Notes under the pieces: generated by a model
Seen by the model: only the letters and a program-made list of their open reading frames with translations
Database searches by the model: none
What the model was told of the DNA's origin: nothing
Assembly (NCBI GenBank): GCA_963666035.2
Contig: CAXXJI010000007.1
Coordinates: 464,703-528,702 of the forward strand
DNA length: 64,000 nucleotides
Origin: CALMFG01 sp963666035
Lineage (GTDB): Bacteria; Bacillota; Clostridia; Christensenellales; CALMFG01
Reading direction: 5' to 3'
Position numbers and translations under genes: made by a program
Shown here: positions 34,424-44,696 of the stretch, one piece after another
Numbering within the stretch: position 1 is the stretch's first letter
Layout of the letters: the number at the start of each line of letters is the position of its first letter

Positions 34424-35434
34424 ATGGTAACCATCGAGGATATTGCGAAGTACTGTAGCCTATCGCCGGAAACGGTATCTGAAGCGCTGAAAGGTGCGCC
34501 GGATATCAGCCTGACAGTGCGGGATTTGGTGCGCAAAGCTGCGATGGAACTGGGATATCTTGACGACAACAGCGGCCCTGCAAACACACGCACGCGGAGC
34601 TGGACGATCTGTGTGCTCTGTCATGATAAGTCCGAGTGGGGTGTACATCATTATCTTTTCTCAAGTATCATCGAAAGCTTTCGCAGTGCAGTGGAGCGGC
34701 ACGGGTATGATATCGTCCTTCTGTCCGAACATTGGAATAAAAAAGATTTAAGCTACTATGGGCACTGTCGTTACCGAAAAGCGGACGGGGTGTTGATTGT
34801 GACAGCCGATTACCATGCCAAAGAGACCATGGAGCTGATCGAGAGTGATCTGCCGAAAATCGCCATCGATTATTCGGACGCAAGGATTGGGTGCGTGACA
34901 ACCAACAGCGAAAAGAGCATGGCACTGCTTTACAATCATTTATATGACCTTGGGCATCGCCGGATTGTCTATATGCATGGAGAAAAAAGCTATATCACCG
35001 AAAAACGTATCGCGGGGCTGAAAGCGGCTATGGCGGAAAAAGGGGAAATCATGACCCCGGGGCACTTGATTTCTTCAACCTATTATTCCATCAAAGGCGG
35101 ATATGAATCGATGCATGCGCTTCTGCTTCGGCCGCAAAGACCGACCGCCGTGATCGCCAGTGATGACTACAGTGCCATTGGAGCGATACAGGCCGCCAAG
35201 GATTTACGCCTGTCGATCCCGCAGGACATTTCGTTGGTCGGTTATGACGGTATTGAGATAACGCAGTGCTTTACCCCCAGGCTCACCACCATTCGGCAGG
35301 ATACCAAGGGTATGGGAATTAAAGCGGCTGAAAATTTGATTAAACAAATTTTGCGGGTGGAACCCAGTAGCGGACCTGACCGAATTGTACTGGAGCCGCA
35401 GCTTTTAATTGGAGATTCAACCACACGAATATAG
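34424..35434 (+). CDS. LacI-family transcriptional regulator, second copy
   Basis: HTH VTIEDIAKYCSLSPETVSEALKG, then an effector domain with LVGYDGIEITQ and TTIRQDT, close in layout to the first LacI regulator (27724). ATG 34424 is preferred because GAGGGGAGA lies 8-16 bases before it; the extra residues from 34394 are not HTH-like. The gene ends 17 bases before the GH3 gene, so the two form an operon and the regulator probably controls the GH3 and its neighbours. Confidence 0.92.
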   Translation: MVTIEDIAKYCSLSPETVSEALKGAPDISLTVRDLVRKAAMELGYLDDNSGPANTRTRSWTICVLCHDKSEWGVHHYLFSSIIESFRSAVERHGYDIVLLSEHWNKKDLSYYGHCRYRKADGVLIVTADYHAKETMELIESDLPKIAIDYSDARIGCVTTNSEKSMALLYNHLYDLGHRRIVYMHGEKSYITEKRIAGLKAAMAEKGEIMTPGHLISSTYYSIKGGYESMHALLLRPQRPTAVIASDDYSAIGAIQAAKDLRLSIPQDISLVGYDGIEITQCFTPRLTTIRQDTKGMGIKAAENLIKQILRVEPSSGPDRIVLEPQLLIGDSTTRI

Positions 35435-35451
35435 TTTTAGGAGAAAATAAG

Positions 35452-37554
35452 ATGGAACGATACCAAGCGAAAGATACGACACCTTTTGAGATTGCAAAAG
35501 ATCTGACGGCTAAAATGACTGCGGAAGAAAAAGCGGGACAGCTGCGCTATGATGCACCGCCGGTGGAACGGCTGGGACTGCCGGCTTATAACTGGTGGAA
35601 CGAAACACTGCACGGTGTGGCCAGAGCCGGTACGGCTACCATGTTCCCGCAGGCCATCGGACTTGCCGCAATGTTTGACGATGAACTTTTGAAAACCATC
35701 GCCGAAGTGTGGGCCACCGAAACTCGCGCCAAGTATAACGCCAGCAGCCAAAAAGAGGACCGAGATATCTATAAGGGGCTGACCATGTGGACGCCGAATA
35801 TCAATATCTTTCGCGACCCGCGCTGGGGGAGAGGCCAGGAAACCTATGGGGAGTGCCCTTATCTGACGTCAAGATTGGGCGTGGCCTGCGTAAAAGGTTT
35901 GCAGGGTGACGGAAAATATCTCAAAGCTGCAGCCTGCGCCAAGCACTTTGCGGGGCACAGCGGCCCCGAAGCCAATCGGCATCGGTTTGACGCGAAGATT
36001 TCCGAAAAGGATATGAATGAAACCTATCTGCCCGCTTTTGAGGCGCTGGTGAAGGAGGCAAAAGTCGAGGGCGTTATGGGCGCGTATAACCGTTTGAACG
36101 GGGAACCGGCATGCGCCAGCGAGTATTTGATGGGAAAATTGAAAGAATGGGGATTTGATGGCTATTTTGTGTCCGACTGCTGGGCCATTCGTGATTTTCA
36201 TACCGAGCATATGGTGACGGCCACCGCGCCGGAATCGGCCGCCATGGCTTTGAAAGCCGGATGTGACTGCAATTGCGGAAATACCTATCTGCATATGCTG
36301 GTAGCCCTTCAAGAGGGTCTCATCACCGAAGAAGATCTGACACGATCGGTCATTCGGCTGATGCGCACGCGTGCGCGGTTGGGGTTGTTTGATGAGACAT
36401 GCGAGTATGACAAAATTGAATACGAAGTGGTCAGCAGCTCAGCGCATAAAGCGCTGGCCAGAAAAGCGGCCGAGAAATCGATGGTACTTTTAAAGAATAG
36501 AGGTTTATTACCGCTGGATAAAAACAAACTGAAATCCATTGGCGTCATCGGCCCGAATGCGGCCAGCATCGAGGCACTACGCGGCAACTATTACGGCACA
36601 GCTGACGAGATGGTCACGTTCTTAGACGGTATACGCGAAGCGTTTGACGGCAGGATATTTTATTCGGAAGGTGCACATCTGTTTAAGGATTTGCTCCAAC
36701 CTTTAGCACAGCCGGGGGATGGGTATGCCGAAGCGGTGATTGTGGCTGAGCAATCGGACGTGGTGGTGCTATGCGTCGGGTTGGATGCCACGATAGAGGG
36801 CGAAGAAGGGGATACGGGCAATTCGTTTGCTTCGGGCGACAAGAAGGATCTGCTTTTGCCCGAAAGCCAACGTATATTGATGGAAAAAGTTTTGGCTGTG
36901 GGTAAACCGACGGTGATCGTGATGGCCTGCGGCAGTTCAGTCAATCCGCTGGGAGAGAAAGCGGATGCGATCATTCAAGCATGGTATCCTGGCCAGTTGG
37001 GTGGAAGCGCGTTGGCGGATATTCTGTTTGGTGCGGTTTCTCCTTCAGGTAAACTGCCGGTCACATTTTATGAATCGGCCGACCAACTGCCGGATTTTGA
37101 GGATTATACGATGACCAACCGCACATACCGTTATGCTGGGAATAATGTGCAGTATCCGTTTGGATTTGGTCTGACCTATTCTAAGATGGCGGTCAGTGAC
37201 ATGGTTTATCACAAGGAAAATCAATCGGTTGACGTGACTGTGACGAACATCGGTGAATACGACACGGATGAAGTGGTTCAGTTGTATATCAAGGATAATA
37301 TGTCAATATGGGCGGTGCCCAATCATACACTATGCGGATTTCAGCGCGTACATATCAAAAAAGGCGAAAGCCGCAAAGTGACGATGGGTATATCAGATGC
37401 CGCGTTTGAGGTGGTGGATGGAGACGGCAAACGGAGGGTGGACAGTGAAAAATTTACCCTGTATGCGGGTGTTTGTCAGCCGGACGCGATCAGCAGTGCG
37501 CTGACGGGATGCGCCTGTGCCAGCGTGGATATAGAGATTCAGCCCTTGATTTAG
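35452..37554 (+). CDS. GH3 glycosidase (beta-xylosidase/glucosidase type)
   Basis: About 700 residues with no signal peptide, so cytosolic. The N-terminal GH3 barrel shows WWNETLHGVAR, RDPRWGRGQETYGECP, KHFAGHSGPEANRHRFD, and nucleophile Asp in FVSDCWAI (about residue 242). Then come the alpha/beta sandwich (KSMVLLKNRGLLPL, with GDTGNSFASGDKKDL) and a C-terminal fibronectin-III-like domain (YPFGFGLTYSKMAV...). RxDxR-like substrate contacts and length match bacterial beta-xylosidases and beta-glucosidases acting on imported oligosaccharides. It follows a LacI gene, and a strong terminator ends the unit. Confidence 0.92.
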   Translation: MERYQAKDTTPFEIAKDLTAKMTAEEKAGQLRYDAPPVERLGLPAYNWWNETLHGVARAGTATMFPQAIGLAAMFDDELLKTIAEVWATETRAKYNASSQKEDRDIYKGLTMWTPNINIFRDPRWGRGQETYGECPYLTSRLGVACVKGLQGDGKYLKAAACAKHFAGHSGPEANRHRFDAKISEKDMNETYLPAFEALVKEAKVEGVMGAYNRLNGEPACASEYLMGKLKEWGFDGYFVSDCWAIRDFHTEHMVTATAPESAAMALKAGCDCNCGNTYLHMLVALQEGLITEEDLTRSVIRLMRTRARLGLFDETCEYDKIEYEVVSSSAHKALARKAAEKSMVLLKNRGLLPLDKNKLKSIGVIGPNAASIEALRGNYYGTADEMVTFLDGIREAFDGRIFYSEGAHLFKDLLQPLAQPGDGYAEAVIVAEQSDVVVLCVGLDATIEGEEGDTGNSFASGDKKDLLLPESQRILMEKVLAVGKPTVIVMACGSSVNPLGEKADAIIQAWYPGQLGGSALADILFGAVSPSGKLPVTFYESADQLPDFEDYTMTNRTYRYAGNNVQYPFGFGLTYSKMAVSDMVYHKENQSVDVTVTNIGEYDTDEVVQLYIKDNMSIWAVPNHTLCGFQRVHIKKGESRKVTMGISDAAFEVVDGDGKRRVDSEKFTLYAGVCQPDAISSALTGCACASVDIEIQPLI

Positions 37555-37603
37555 CCAAGCAATATTTTTAATGCAGGTTGCAGATATCGCGATGATTTTT
37601 AAC

Positions 37604-37654
37604 ATCAAGCATTATATTTACCACTAAAAGTAAATATAATGCTTGATTATTTTT
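37604..37654 (+). terminator. Long perfect hairpin after the GH3 gene
   Basis: ATCAAGCATTATATTTAC and its exact inverse complement form an 18-bp stem with an 8-base loop, followed by T-rich sequence. It could also be a processing or regulatory hairpin, given its length. Confidence 0.75.
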
Positions 37655-37759
37655 CAAAAGTAAAAAAAATGCGCGCATGGGTAAGTTTTTGCCCTTCACT
37701 GTATTTTAATATGAAGCTATTATGATTATAATAGACTTAATAGAGGAGGGAGTCTGGTT

Positions 37760-39052
37760 ATGAAACGTGCGCTGGTCTTTTCACTGGTTTTCATCATGTT
37801 GTTCTTTCTTTCTGCATGTGCGGCGACTTCTGCCGGCAAAGAAGCAAACGGCATGAATCCTGAATCGGAGAAGATCGTTCTGACACTCTGGACAATTGCG
37901 ACCGAAAGCGACTCCCATCATGAACCCTACCTCAAAGCAATTGCGGACTACGAAGCCGCGCACCCTGGTATTACCATCCAAATGGAAACCTTTGAAAATG
38001 AATCCTACAAAACCAAGATAAAAGCAGCGGTAGCCGCCAAGGAACTGCCCGATATTTTTTTCACCTGGAGCGGTGGTTTTTCTACCCCTTTTGTCAAATC
38101 GGGTGCTGTGATGGCCGTGGACGATGTTTACACCAAATATCAAAGCGAATTGCCGCACTCAATGCTTGGAAACTTGACTTGGGATGGAAAAATCTATGGA
38201 ACGGGATATACGATGAATGTCTCTATGCTGTTTTATAACAAAAAGTTGTTTGAGACCTACCGTCTATCACCGCCCGAAACCTATGATGACCTGGCTTCTG
38301 TCTGTCAAACGTTTATCGAAAACGGGATCATACCTTTTGGTATCAGTGCCAAAGACACCTGGGTGCTGGCACAAACGCATGACCAGTTTACGCTCAAATC
38401 AGTCGGCGTGAAAACGTTGGAAGATGTGCTGACGCACAGGAGCGGAGCAAGTTATAATTCGGAGAACTTTATAGCGGCATCCGAAGCATTTGCCGAATTG
38501 GTGAGGATGGGGGCATATAGTCGAAATGCTGTTGCTTTAAGTAATGATGAAGCATGTGCAACCTTTTATGCCGGCGAGGTGCCCATGTATATTATGGGAA
38601 GCTGGATGTGCGGATCGATCGTTACCGATGCGGAAAACCCCGAAGATTTTGGAGTGGTGCCAGTGCCGGTCATCAACCCGCAAAACGCTTCCAACACCGA
38701 TTTTATGGGCGGGCCTTCGGATTCTTTAATGGTTGCGACGACTTCCGAGTACCCTGAAATTGCGGCAGAAGCGATGTTTGAGATCGCCAAAGGGGTTTCG
38801 CATTATGGCTATTTGGCGGGATGTGGTCTGCCGGCCTGGGCGATTGATTATGATGACAGCGACTTAAATCCATTAACGAAACAGGTCGCGGCTTATGTGG
38901 CGAAGGCCACATCGTTTACCTTATGGTTTGATACGCTGATGGAAGCCGAAGATTCGGACGTATATTTAGCGAATTTACAGCAATTATATCTCAAAAGCAT
39001 TTCTCCCGAAGGTTTTTGTGAACGGATGGATGAACAGCTCGCCAGGAACTAA
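37760..39052 (+). CDS. Sugar ABC substrate-binding lipoprotein, orphan, before YesM/YesN
   Basis: Lipobox FLSAC after a hydrophobic signal, then the family 1 binding fold (KIVLTLWTIATESDSHH, with GDTIMM-like parts missing; ends DVYLANLQQLYLKS). 430 residues. Its own permease and ATPase are not adjacent; instead a histidine kinase and response regulator follow. It may feed the nearby permease pair or act as a sensor for the kinase. GAGGAGGG precedes the ATG, and a TATAAT box lies near 37733. Confidence 0.9.
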   Translation: MKRALVFSLVFIMLFFLSACAATSAGKEANGMNPESEKIVLTLWTIATESDSHHEPYLKAIADYEAAHPGITIQMETFENESYKTKIKAAVAAKELPDIFFTWSGGFSTPFVKSGAVMAVDDVYTKYQSELPHSMLGNLTWDGKIYGTGYTMNVSMLFYNKKLFETYRLSPPETYDDLASVCQTFIENGIIPFGISAKDTWVLAQTHDQFTLKSVGVKTLEDVLTHRSGASYNSENFIAASEAFAELVRMGAYSRNAVALSNDEACATFYAGEVPMYIMGSWMCGSIVTDAENPEDFGVVPVPVINPQNASNTDFMGGPSDSLMVATTSEYPEIAAEAMFEIAKGVSHYGYLAGCGLPAWAIDYDDSDLNPLTKQVAAYVAKATSFTLWFDTLMEAEDSDVYLANLQQLYLKSISPEGFCERMDEQLARN

Positions 39053-39104
39053 AGATCAGACACAAGTGACGAAGTTTTTAATGATGGACACGGAGTGAAA
39101 ACGG

Positions 39105-40880
39105 ATGAAGCCGCGCGCGCTGATAAACGCATCACAAGCCAACCCGCAATCGCTGAAAAGAAACACATGGCAGTTTTTTTTGATGATTCTTCTGCTGTTC
39201 TTGGTGTTCTTTATCGTATCGTACAGCATCATCATTATGCGTGTGGCAGTTGAAAACGAGGTGTCTGAAAGCGAGATTGCGCTGGCGGGCATCAGCAAAA
39301 ACTTAAATGTCAGTTTGGAGCGTTACAAGGAAATGTCTCGCCTCATTATGCTCAACAATAACGTCGTGAAGTTTTTACGCGGCTCGGGCGAGGAAGACGA
39401 ATATAACCCATCCACCGTGGTGGACGGCATTTTCAGCATCACGAATATTTACAGCTATGTGGACTCTGTGTATATCTATCACGACAGCGGTGCATATGTC
39501 AGCACAGGTTCGGGCGTTATGCTGATCGATGAACCGCTGATGAATACTCCCGAATGGAAAACGCGCATTGAAGCGGCCAAGGGCGGCAACGTGATGATGA
39601 TTAACGGTGATGGGGTGTTTAATAAAAAAACGGGACTCCCGATCGTCACCATGGGAAGAAAGATATACGATATTGATTCGCAGGAGTCCATCGGTTCACT
39701 GTATGTCAACTTAACCCCGAGTGTGTTCAGTGCCGCTACGCGAGACCTTAGTGGAAATCGTCAAATTTGCTTTTTTGATAAGGAAGGCAATGTGCTGAGC
39801 GGTGATGAAGAGTTGGCGTCGGTTTTTCAGCATTCTTTTACCGAAAATGGATTCAGCTATGAGGTCATTCGCTCCGGCGCAAAACGAGAGATTCTTTCAG
39901 CCTACAGCACCGAGGATGTGCCGGTGATACTGGTGAGCGTCAGCGATGTGACCAATTCGGTTGCACAGCATGGGGAAGTGTTGTGGATCGCTATCCCTAT
40001 GGTGGTGGTGATGATCCTGTCAATTTTCGCAAGCGGGGTTTTCATCTCAGGACATATCGCACGGCCGATTGACCTTTTAACCGAAGCGATGACCACAACG
40101 CGGGTGGAGGGGGAACTGAAAGAAATTAATCTGACACTGCCGAACAACGAGATACGTAATCTGGCGGACAGCTACAACAGCATGATCCGGCATATCAACC
40201 GTCTGATTGAAGAACTGATCGAGAAGGAAAACAGTGTACGAAAAGCTGAGATGCGGACACTGCAGGAACAGATCAAGCCGCATTTCCTCTATAATTCCAT
40301 CGGTACCATCAGCTATTTGGCGCACGAAAGTAATGCGCCGCGTGTACATGATGCACTGGAGACATTAGGCAGTTTTTATCGCAACTTTTTAAGTAAGGGT
40401 AGCCGCGAAATCCCCTTGCGAAACGAGATATTGATCGTCAAGGATTACTTGATCTTGCAGAAACTGCGCTATGGTGATGCGTTTGATGTGGAATACGATA
40501 TTGATGAGAATGTGTTGGATACACTGATTCCAAAGCTGGTTTTGCAGCCGTTGGTGGAAAACAGTGTCAATCATGGGGTTCGGCTGAAGGGCGAAAAAGG
40601 CATTATCCGCATCAGTGCATACGAAGTAAAAGGTGACGTGCATGTGTCTGTCTATGATTCGGGCGTCGGAATGAGTCAAAAACAGATTGATGAAGTACTG
40701 GCATCCACCCATTCGGACGCTGACGCACTATCTGGATTTGGCCTAAAAGGGACGATCGAGCGCATCCGATACTATTTTAACTATCAGGCTGCGATTAATA
40801 TAAAAAGTGAAATGGACGATTATACTGAAATAGAAATTATTATTCCAAAACAATACAGGAGGGGCTTTGAAGATGTATAG
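39105..40880 (+). CDS. YesM-type sensor histidine kinase
   Basis: 591 residues: TM1 (about 23-48), an extracellular sensing region to about 300, TM2, a HAMP segment (RPIDLLTEAMTTTR), then the His_kinase dimer motif QEQIKPHFLYNSIGTISYLA with phospho-acceptor His at about 393, and an ATPase end with VLQPLVENSVNHG and DSGVGMS. This is the LytS/YesM class. Gene order after an orphan binding protein and before a YesN regulator suggests sensing of a sugar. GGAGTGA precedes the ATG. Confidence 0.92.
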   Translation: MKPRALINASQANPQSLKRNTWQFFLMILLLFLVFFIVSYSIIIMRVAVENEVSESEIALAGISKNLNVSLERYKEMSRLIMLNNNVVKFLRGSGEEDEYNPSTVVDGIFSITNIYSYVDSVYIYHDSGAYVSTGSGVMLIDEPLMNTPEWKTRIEAAKGGNVMMINGDGVFNKKTGLPIVTMGRKIYDIDSQESIGSLYVNLTPSVFSAATRDLSGNRQICFFDKEGNVLSGDEELASVFQHSFTENGFSYEVIRSGAKREILSAYSTEDVPVILVSVSDVTNSVAQHGEVLWIAIPMVVVMILSIFASGVFISGHIARPIDLLTEAMTTTRVEGELKEINLTLPNNEIRNLADSYNSMIRHINRLIEELIEKENSVRKAEMRTLQEQIKPHFLYNSIGTISYLAHESNAPRVHDALETLGSFYRNFLSKGSREIPLRNEILIVKDYLILQKLRYGDAFDVEYDIDENVLDTLIPKLVLQPLVENSVNHGVRLKGEKGIIRISAYEVKGDVHVSVYDSGVGMSQKQIDEVLASTHSDADALSGFGLKGTIERIRYYFNYQAAINIKSEMDDYTEIEIIIPKQYRRGFEDV

Positions 40881-41619
40881 AGTAATGTTGATTGATGACG
40901 AAAAACCAACAATTATGCTTTTAAAGCAATCTATCGATTGGGCGTCGATGGGGCTTGTCGTGGCAGGCGAAGCAGGCAGTGGGATTGAAGCGATCAATAA
41001 GATCGATGATATTCAGCCGGATATTGCGTTTGTGGATATCCGTATGCCGTTCATGGGAGGTATCGAATTTGCCAAACTCGCCAGCATTCGAAACCCTGAC
41101 CTGAAGATCATTATCCTGACGGCATTCGACGAGTTTGAATATGCTCGGCAGTGCATCGGTCTGCCGATCTGCGGTTATATTCTAAAGCCGATTGTGCGGT
41201 CTGAAATTTATGATGTTTTAAAGAAAGTGGTGCAATCCTTAAAAGAGCCTACGCGGGATTATGAGGAAAATTTCGGTCCTGAGATTGAACCCACTGCTAT
41301 CCGCCGCGTGGCCCAGTATATTGAAGAGCACTATACTGATGCCAATATGAATTTAACCGCGATTGCCCAGATGTTCGGGTTTAATCCCAGCTATCTAAGC
41401 CGGCGGTTTAAGACTGAGATCGGCAAGTCGTTTGTGGAGCTTTTAACCGAATGCCGTATGAAAAAAGCGATGATGATGGCAAAGGAAAACGAGAAGATGT
41501 TTATCACCGCTACGGCGGTTGGAATCCCAGACCCGAATTATTTCGGCAGATGCTTTAAAAAGCATCTGGGTGTCAGTTATTCGGAATACTGCAAGCGGAC
41601 TGCCGTTGCCGGGCATTAA
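40873..41619 (+). CDS. YesN-type response regulator with AraC output
   Basis: N-terminal receiver with acceptor Asp about residue 55 (AFVDIRMP), DDE at about 9-11 and KPI at about 107, then a C-terminal AraC pair of HTHs (NLTAIAQMFGFNPSYLSRRFK, then GIPDPNYFGRCFKK with GVSYSEY). ATG 40873 is chosen because AGGAGGGG is 8 bases upstream, inside the kinase 3' end; the genes overlap by 8 bases. It would activate sugar-utilisation genes when phosphorylated. Confidence 0.93.
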   Translation: MYRVMLIDDEKPTIMLLKQSIDWASMGLVVAGEAGSGIEAINKIDDIQPDIAFVDIRMPFMGGIEFAKLASIRNPDLKIIILTAFDEFEYARQCIGLPICGYILKPIVRSEIYDVLKKVVQSLKEPTRDYEENFGPEIEPTAIRRVAQYIEEHYTDANMNLTAIAQMFGFNPSYLSRRFKTEIGKSFVELLTECRMKKAMMMAKENEKMFITATAVGIPDPNYFGRCFKKHLGVSYSEYCKRTAVAGH

Positions 41620-41647
41620 ACACTTCATAAATAATAAAGCATATACA

Positions 41648-41676
41648 AAAAGAGCACACCGGATGTGCTCTTTTTT
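41648..41676 (+). terminator. Terminator of the kinase/regulator operon
   Basis: AAAGAGCACA and TGTGCTCTTT form a 10-bp stem with loop CCGGA, followed by T. Confidence 0.8.
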
Positions 41677-41698
41677 ATGGTAAAAGTGCAATAGAAAA

Positions 41699-44095
41699 CT
41701 ACAGAATTCTGATTTCACCAACCGCGGCGTCAATGGAAAGCTTATCGCCGGTTTTAATCAACTGCGTTGCGTGCGGGACTGCTGTGATATGCGGCAGAGA
41801 AAGTTCTCTGGCGATAATGGCGCCATGTGACATGATGGATCCGGTCTCGCTGATAAAACCGCTGACCTGACTGAAATACGGTGCCCATCCGATATCACTG
41901 CATGTTGTGACTAAAATTTCACCAGAGGACAACTTTTCAAGATCGCCCAGATCGGATATGATACGTGCGATACCTTCTGCTTTGCCGGGGGTGCTGGCCG
42001 CGCCTGTCAGGACTTTCTGACCGGGGGCTGGAGCCGCATCCGTGAGCGGCACAGGTGTTCCAATGGATATATCGCTGAATCGTACGAGCTGCTGCTGCCG
42101 GTAAACCCGCTTTCTGGCAAACGCTTTTTTGACCAGTTCGGGTTTATATACGATTTTTTTAACAAACTCAAAGTCATTATTGATGATAAAGTCGAGTATT
42201 TCGGAATGGGTCATAAAGAAAACCAAATCCGGGTCCGGAATCAGCTTGCGTTCGGCCATTTTCTGGCCAAGAAAATGATAAGCCGCTCTGAATTTTTCAA
42301 GCACGCGAACGCACATCGAACGCGTGAGGGCATTGACGACCATGGCATGCCGCGCCTGCTCAATTAAATGCTTAAGCGGAATTTGAACGGCGACATCAAA
42401 TTTCGATTCGATGGTTCGAAGATATCTCGGAGCCTTGACATTTTGACTGGTGTCGGTCAAATCGGTGGCAATGATGGTGTGGATATAGGCGGCTAAATCA
42501 TGATGGCTCATCTGCCAGGAGCGATTCCTCAGCTCCATTTCTTGCATTCCGCGATGACCATGATCCTCAAAGAAAGTATTAAGTGCTTCCTTGGATTCCC
42601 CTTCAGCCTGCTTTATAGCGGTTTCGAGTTCTGCAATGCTGTAATTGGCGATGCGCGGATTATCCAAAACCAGTTCACGCGCAACGGTCTTCAACTTATG
42701 CAAAATATCGAAAGTTTCAATTTCGGCGATACCGGATAAGCACTCCACCTGTAGGGCTTTGGATTCTTCGGGGGTCATGCCACTCTTGAGAAAGATCAGG
42801 TACAGCGCGGCATTCATGTCGAGCGAAGCGCTGAGATTCCGATAGTAGTCTAAAAATGCGGTATCTAGAGCGCTCACCTTACCATCGATTTCCTCGATCT
42901 GCCATTTCAAACTCTTTCCCCACAATTCAATATTGAAGGAATCCGCCAAACTCTTGATCTGTTTATAGGCGTTTTTGCTGCTGTCCACGGCACTGAAATA
43001 TCGACGCGCATTTACCGCGTAGTCCACCAAAGGTAAATGCCATCCGCGCGGATCTTCGTCGTCCAAGGTTTTTCCACAGATACTGATTTCAATCAGCTGT
43101 TTGGAGCCGTCCGGCTGTCTGGCGCCGATCTTACCCATCTCGGTCAGGTTAAAGAACGGATGATTGCAAAAACTTGCCACGCCGCTGGATTCGGGACAGT
43201 TCTCCAGCTTCTTTGCCAAGCCCATTTTGACCATCACGGTGCGGATACTGGTATCAAATGCTTTAACGACTGTGGAAAGGGTTAGCGGTGTCACCGCAGT
43301 AGGAAAGATATCCTGAATGCGGGATATCGTATAAACATGTTTATCACTCAACGGTTTGCTGTCAAATTCGTGAGGATCCTGCAAAGCTTTTGTGGTAATC
43401 GGGCGTGCCTGGAGCCAATACAAATCGTCTCCGGATAAAGCCCATTCGAGGTCCAGCGGATATCCAAGCTCCACGCTGGCGTGCCGGGCTTCTTTTGCGA
43501 TACGGGCAAGGAGGGTGCTGCCGATTAAAGCATCTCCGGCGGGATGATAATCGTTGTCCTTGACGCGATAGGAATGCGGAGCGGCGACGCCCTCCATCAG
43601 CGGATCGCCAAGACCCGCGACGGCGTCGATCATTAACATCTCTGTATCGTTGGGACATTCGGTAAAACACACACCTGAAATTTCGGCATCCACCATCTCC
43701 TGTACAATCACGCACATTTTGGTTGGTTTGGTGTTGTTGAAAAGATGCGAATAGCTCTTTGCCTTGACGCTGTTCAACGATTTGAGGCAATTAGAAATAC
43801 CCCTCTTGACCGCTTCGGCCCCCTCAAGATTTAAAAACGAATCATAGATTCCCGCGCTTGAAAAATCGATTGAGTCTTCGGTGAGTGCGGAGGATCGGAC
43901 GGCGACCCGCCCCAAACCGCTTTTTGCGTAATAATCGACAGCGGCCTTTAAATCCACTTCACCTTGGATATCGGTGATGACAAATCCTTTAGGTACATGC
44001 AAAAGGTTATCGGAAAGAAGCTTAAGGCCTCTCGCTTTTCCGCCAACATTGTGCATCGCATCTTTTGGGATTTCACTTAAAAGATAAATGTTCAT
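41699..44095 (-). CDS. PEP-utilising, swivelling-domain enzyme (PEP synthase or rifampin-phosphotransferase-like)
   Basis: 798 residues in three parts: an N-terminal ATP-grasp PEP/pyruvate-binding domain (NVGGKARGL, VAVRSSALTEDS, GVCFTE, LEWALSGDDLYWLQARPIT), a central substrate-binding domain with no close match, and a C-terminal swivelling domain with GSIMSHGAIIARELSLP, whose His (about 757) carries phosphate. This plan is shared by PEP synthase, PPDK and rifampin phosphotransferase; the single-domain order and length are nearest the last group. Substrate unknown. GGGGTG precedes the ATG. The gene stands alone, next to a long empty stretch. Confidence 0.75.
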   Translation of the reverse strand: MNIYLLSEIPKDAMHNVGGKARGLKLLSDNLLHVPKGFVITDIQGEVDLKAAVDYYAKSGLGRVAVRSSALTEDSIDFSSAGIYDSFLNLEGAEAVKRGISNCLKSLNSVKAKSYSHLFNNTKPTKMCVIVQEMVDAEISGVCFTECPNDTEMLMIDAVAGLGDPLMEGVAAPHSYRVKDNDYHPAGDALIGSTLLARIAKEARHASVELGYPLDLEWALSGDDLYWLQARPITTKALQDPHEFDSKPLSDKHVYTISRIQDIFPTAVTPLTLSTVVKAFDTSIRTVMVKMGLAKKLENCPESSGVASFCNHPFFNLTEMGKIGARQPDGSKQLIEISICGKTLDDEDPRGWHLPLVDYAVNARRYFSAVDSSKNAYKQIKSLADSFNIELWGKSLKWQIEEIDGKVSALDTAFLDYYRNLSASLDMNAALYLIFLKSGMTPEESKALQVECLSGIAEIETFDILHKLKTVARELVLDNPRIANYSIAELETAIKQAEGESKEALNTFFEDHGHRGMQEMELRNRSWQMSHHDLAAYIHTIIATDLTDTSQNVKAPRYLRTIESKFDVAVQIPLKHLIEQARHAMVVNALTRSMCVRVLEKFRAAYHFLGQKMAERKLIPDPDLVFFMTHSEILDFIINNDFEFVKKIVYKPELVKKAFARKRVYRQQQLVRFSDISIGTPVPLTDAAPAPGQKVLTGAASTPGKAEGIARIISDLGDLEKLSSGEILVTTCSDIGWAPYFSQVSGFISETGSIMSHGAIIARELSLPHITAVPHATQLIKTGDKLSIDAAVGEIRIL

Positions 44096-44696
44096 GATAC
44101 ACCCCGTAAAATGTCTGAATTTTGATGCTTTTGCTTAAATTATTAAATTTTTTTAAATCAGAATATATTTAAACAAACTGTTATATGCATGTAAAATGAT
44201 AATATTAGGTGCTTATTCTTAGGTGTTTTCACGAGTCTTTTGGACCGATATCGGACAAAAATAGACGATTAACCATCGAGATTGACCAATAGAGGGTATG
44301 ATGTCCGGCGCTGGAGCACTTGTTTTCGTTATTTCTTTTGGTGATATTTAGAAACTGATTATTAAATTTATTATAGCATCAAATTTTGAAAAAAACCACA
44401 TGACTTGAGGAAAAATATATATGGAATAGTGTGATTTTAGCCACAGCTAAAGGTGTTTTGATTAATCAATAGCAGATTTCTGCGATGGGTTTCCATCAAT
44501 TGAATAGGATTTAAAGGGGAAACGACTTTAGAATCTAAAATGCTGTTTGATCTTTTGCTGGATTTATTTTGATTCGTGACATGTCATTTGATTGGGTATC
44601 CGTACAGAGAGAAACCGCGTGTCACATTTTTCACCTTGTCGAAAGGGGTTTTTAGTGTTAGCATATATGCAATTGGGGAAAAAACAGGAGATAAAC
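44096..44696. other. 601-base stretch with no gene recognised
   Basis: The divergent gap between the PEP-utilising enzyme and the small membrane protein gene. It is AT-rich, holds no convincing coding frame or RNA gene, and no riboswitch core that I could recognise (c-di-AMP, SAM or others). It must hold both promoters; a poly-T/A-rich leader lies near 44140-44200. Confidence 0.5.

Noticed and set aside
44096..44696. Riboswitch (c-di-AMP or other) before the permease gene
   Set aside because: No conserved core could be recognised and pairing was not convincing.
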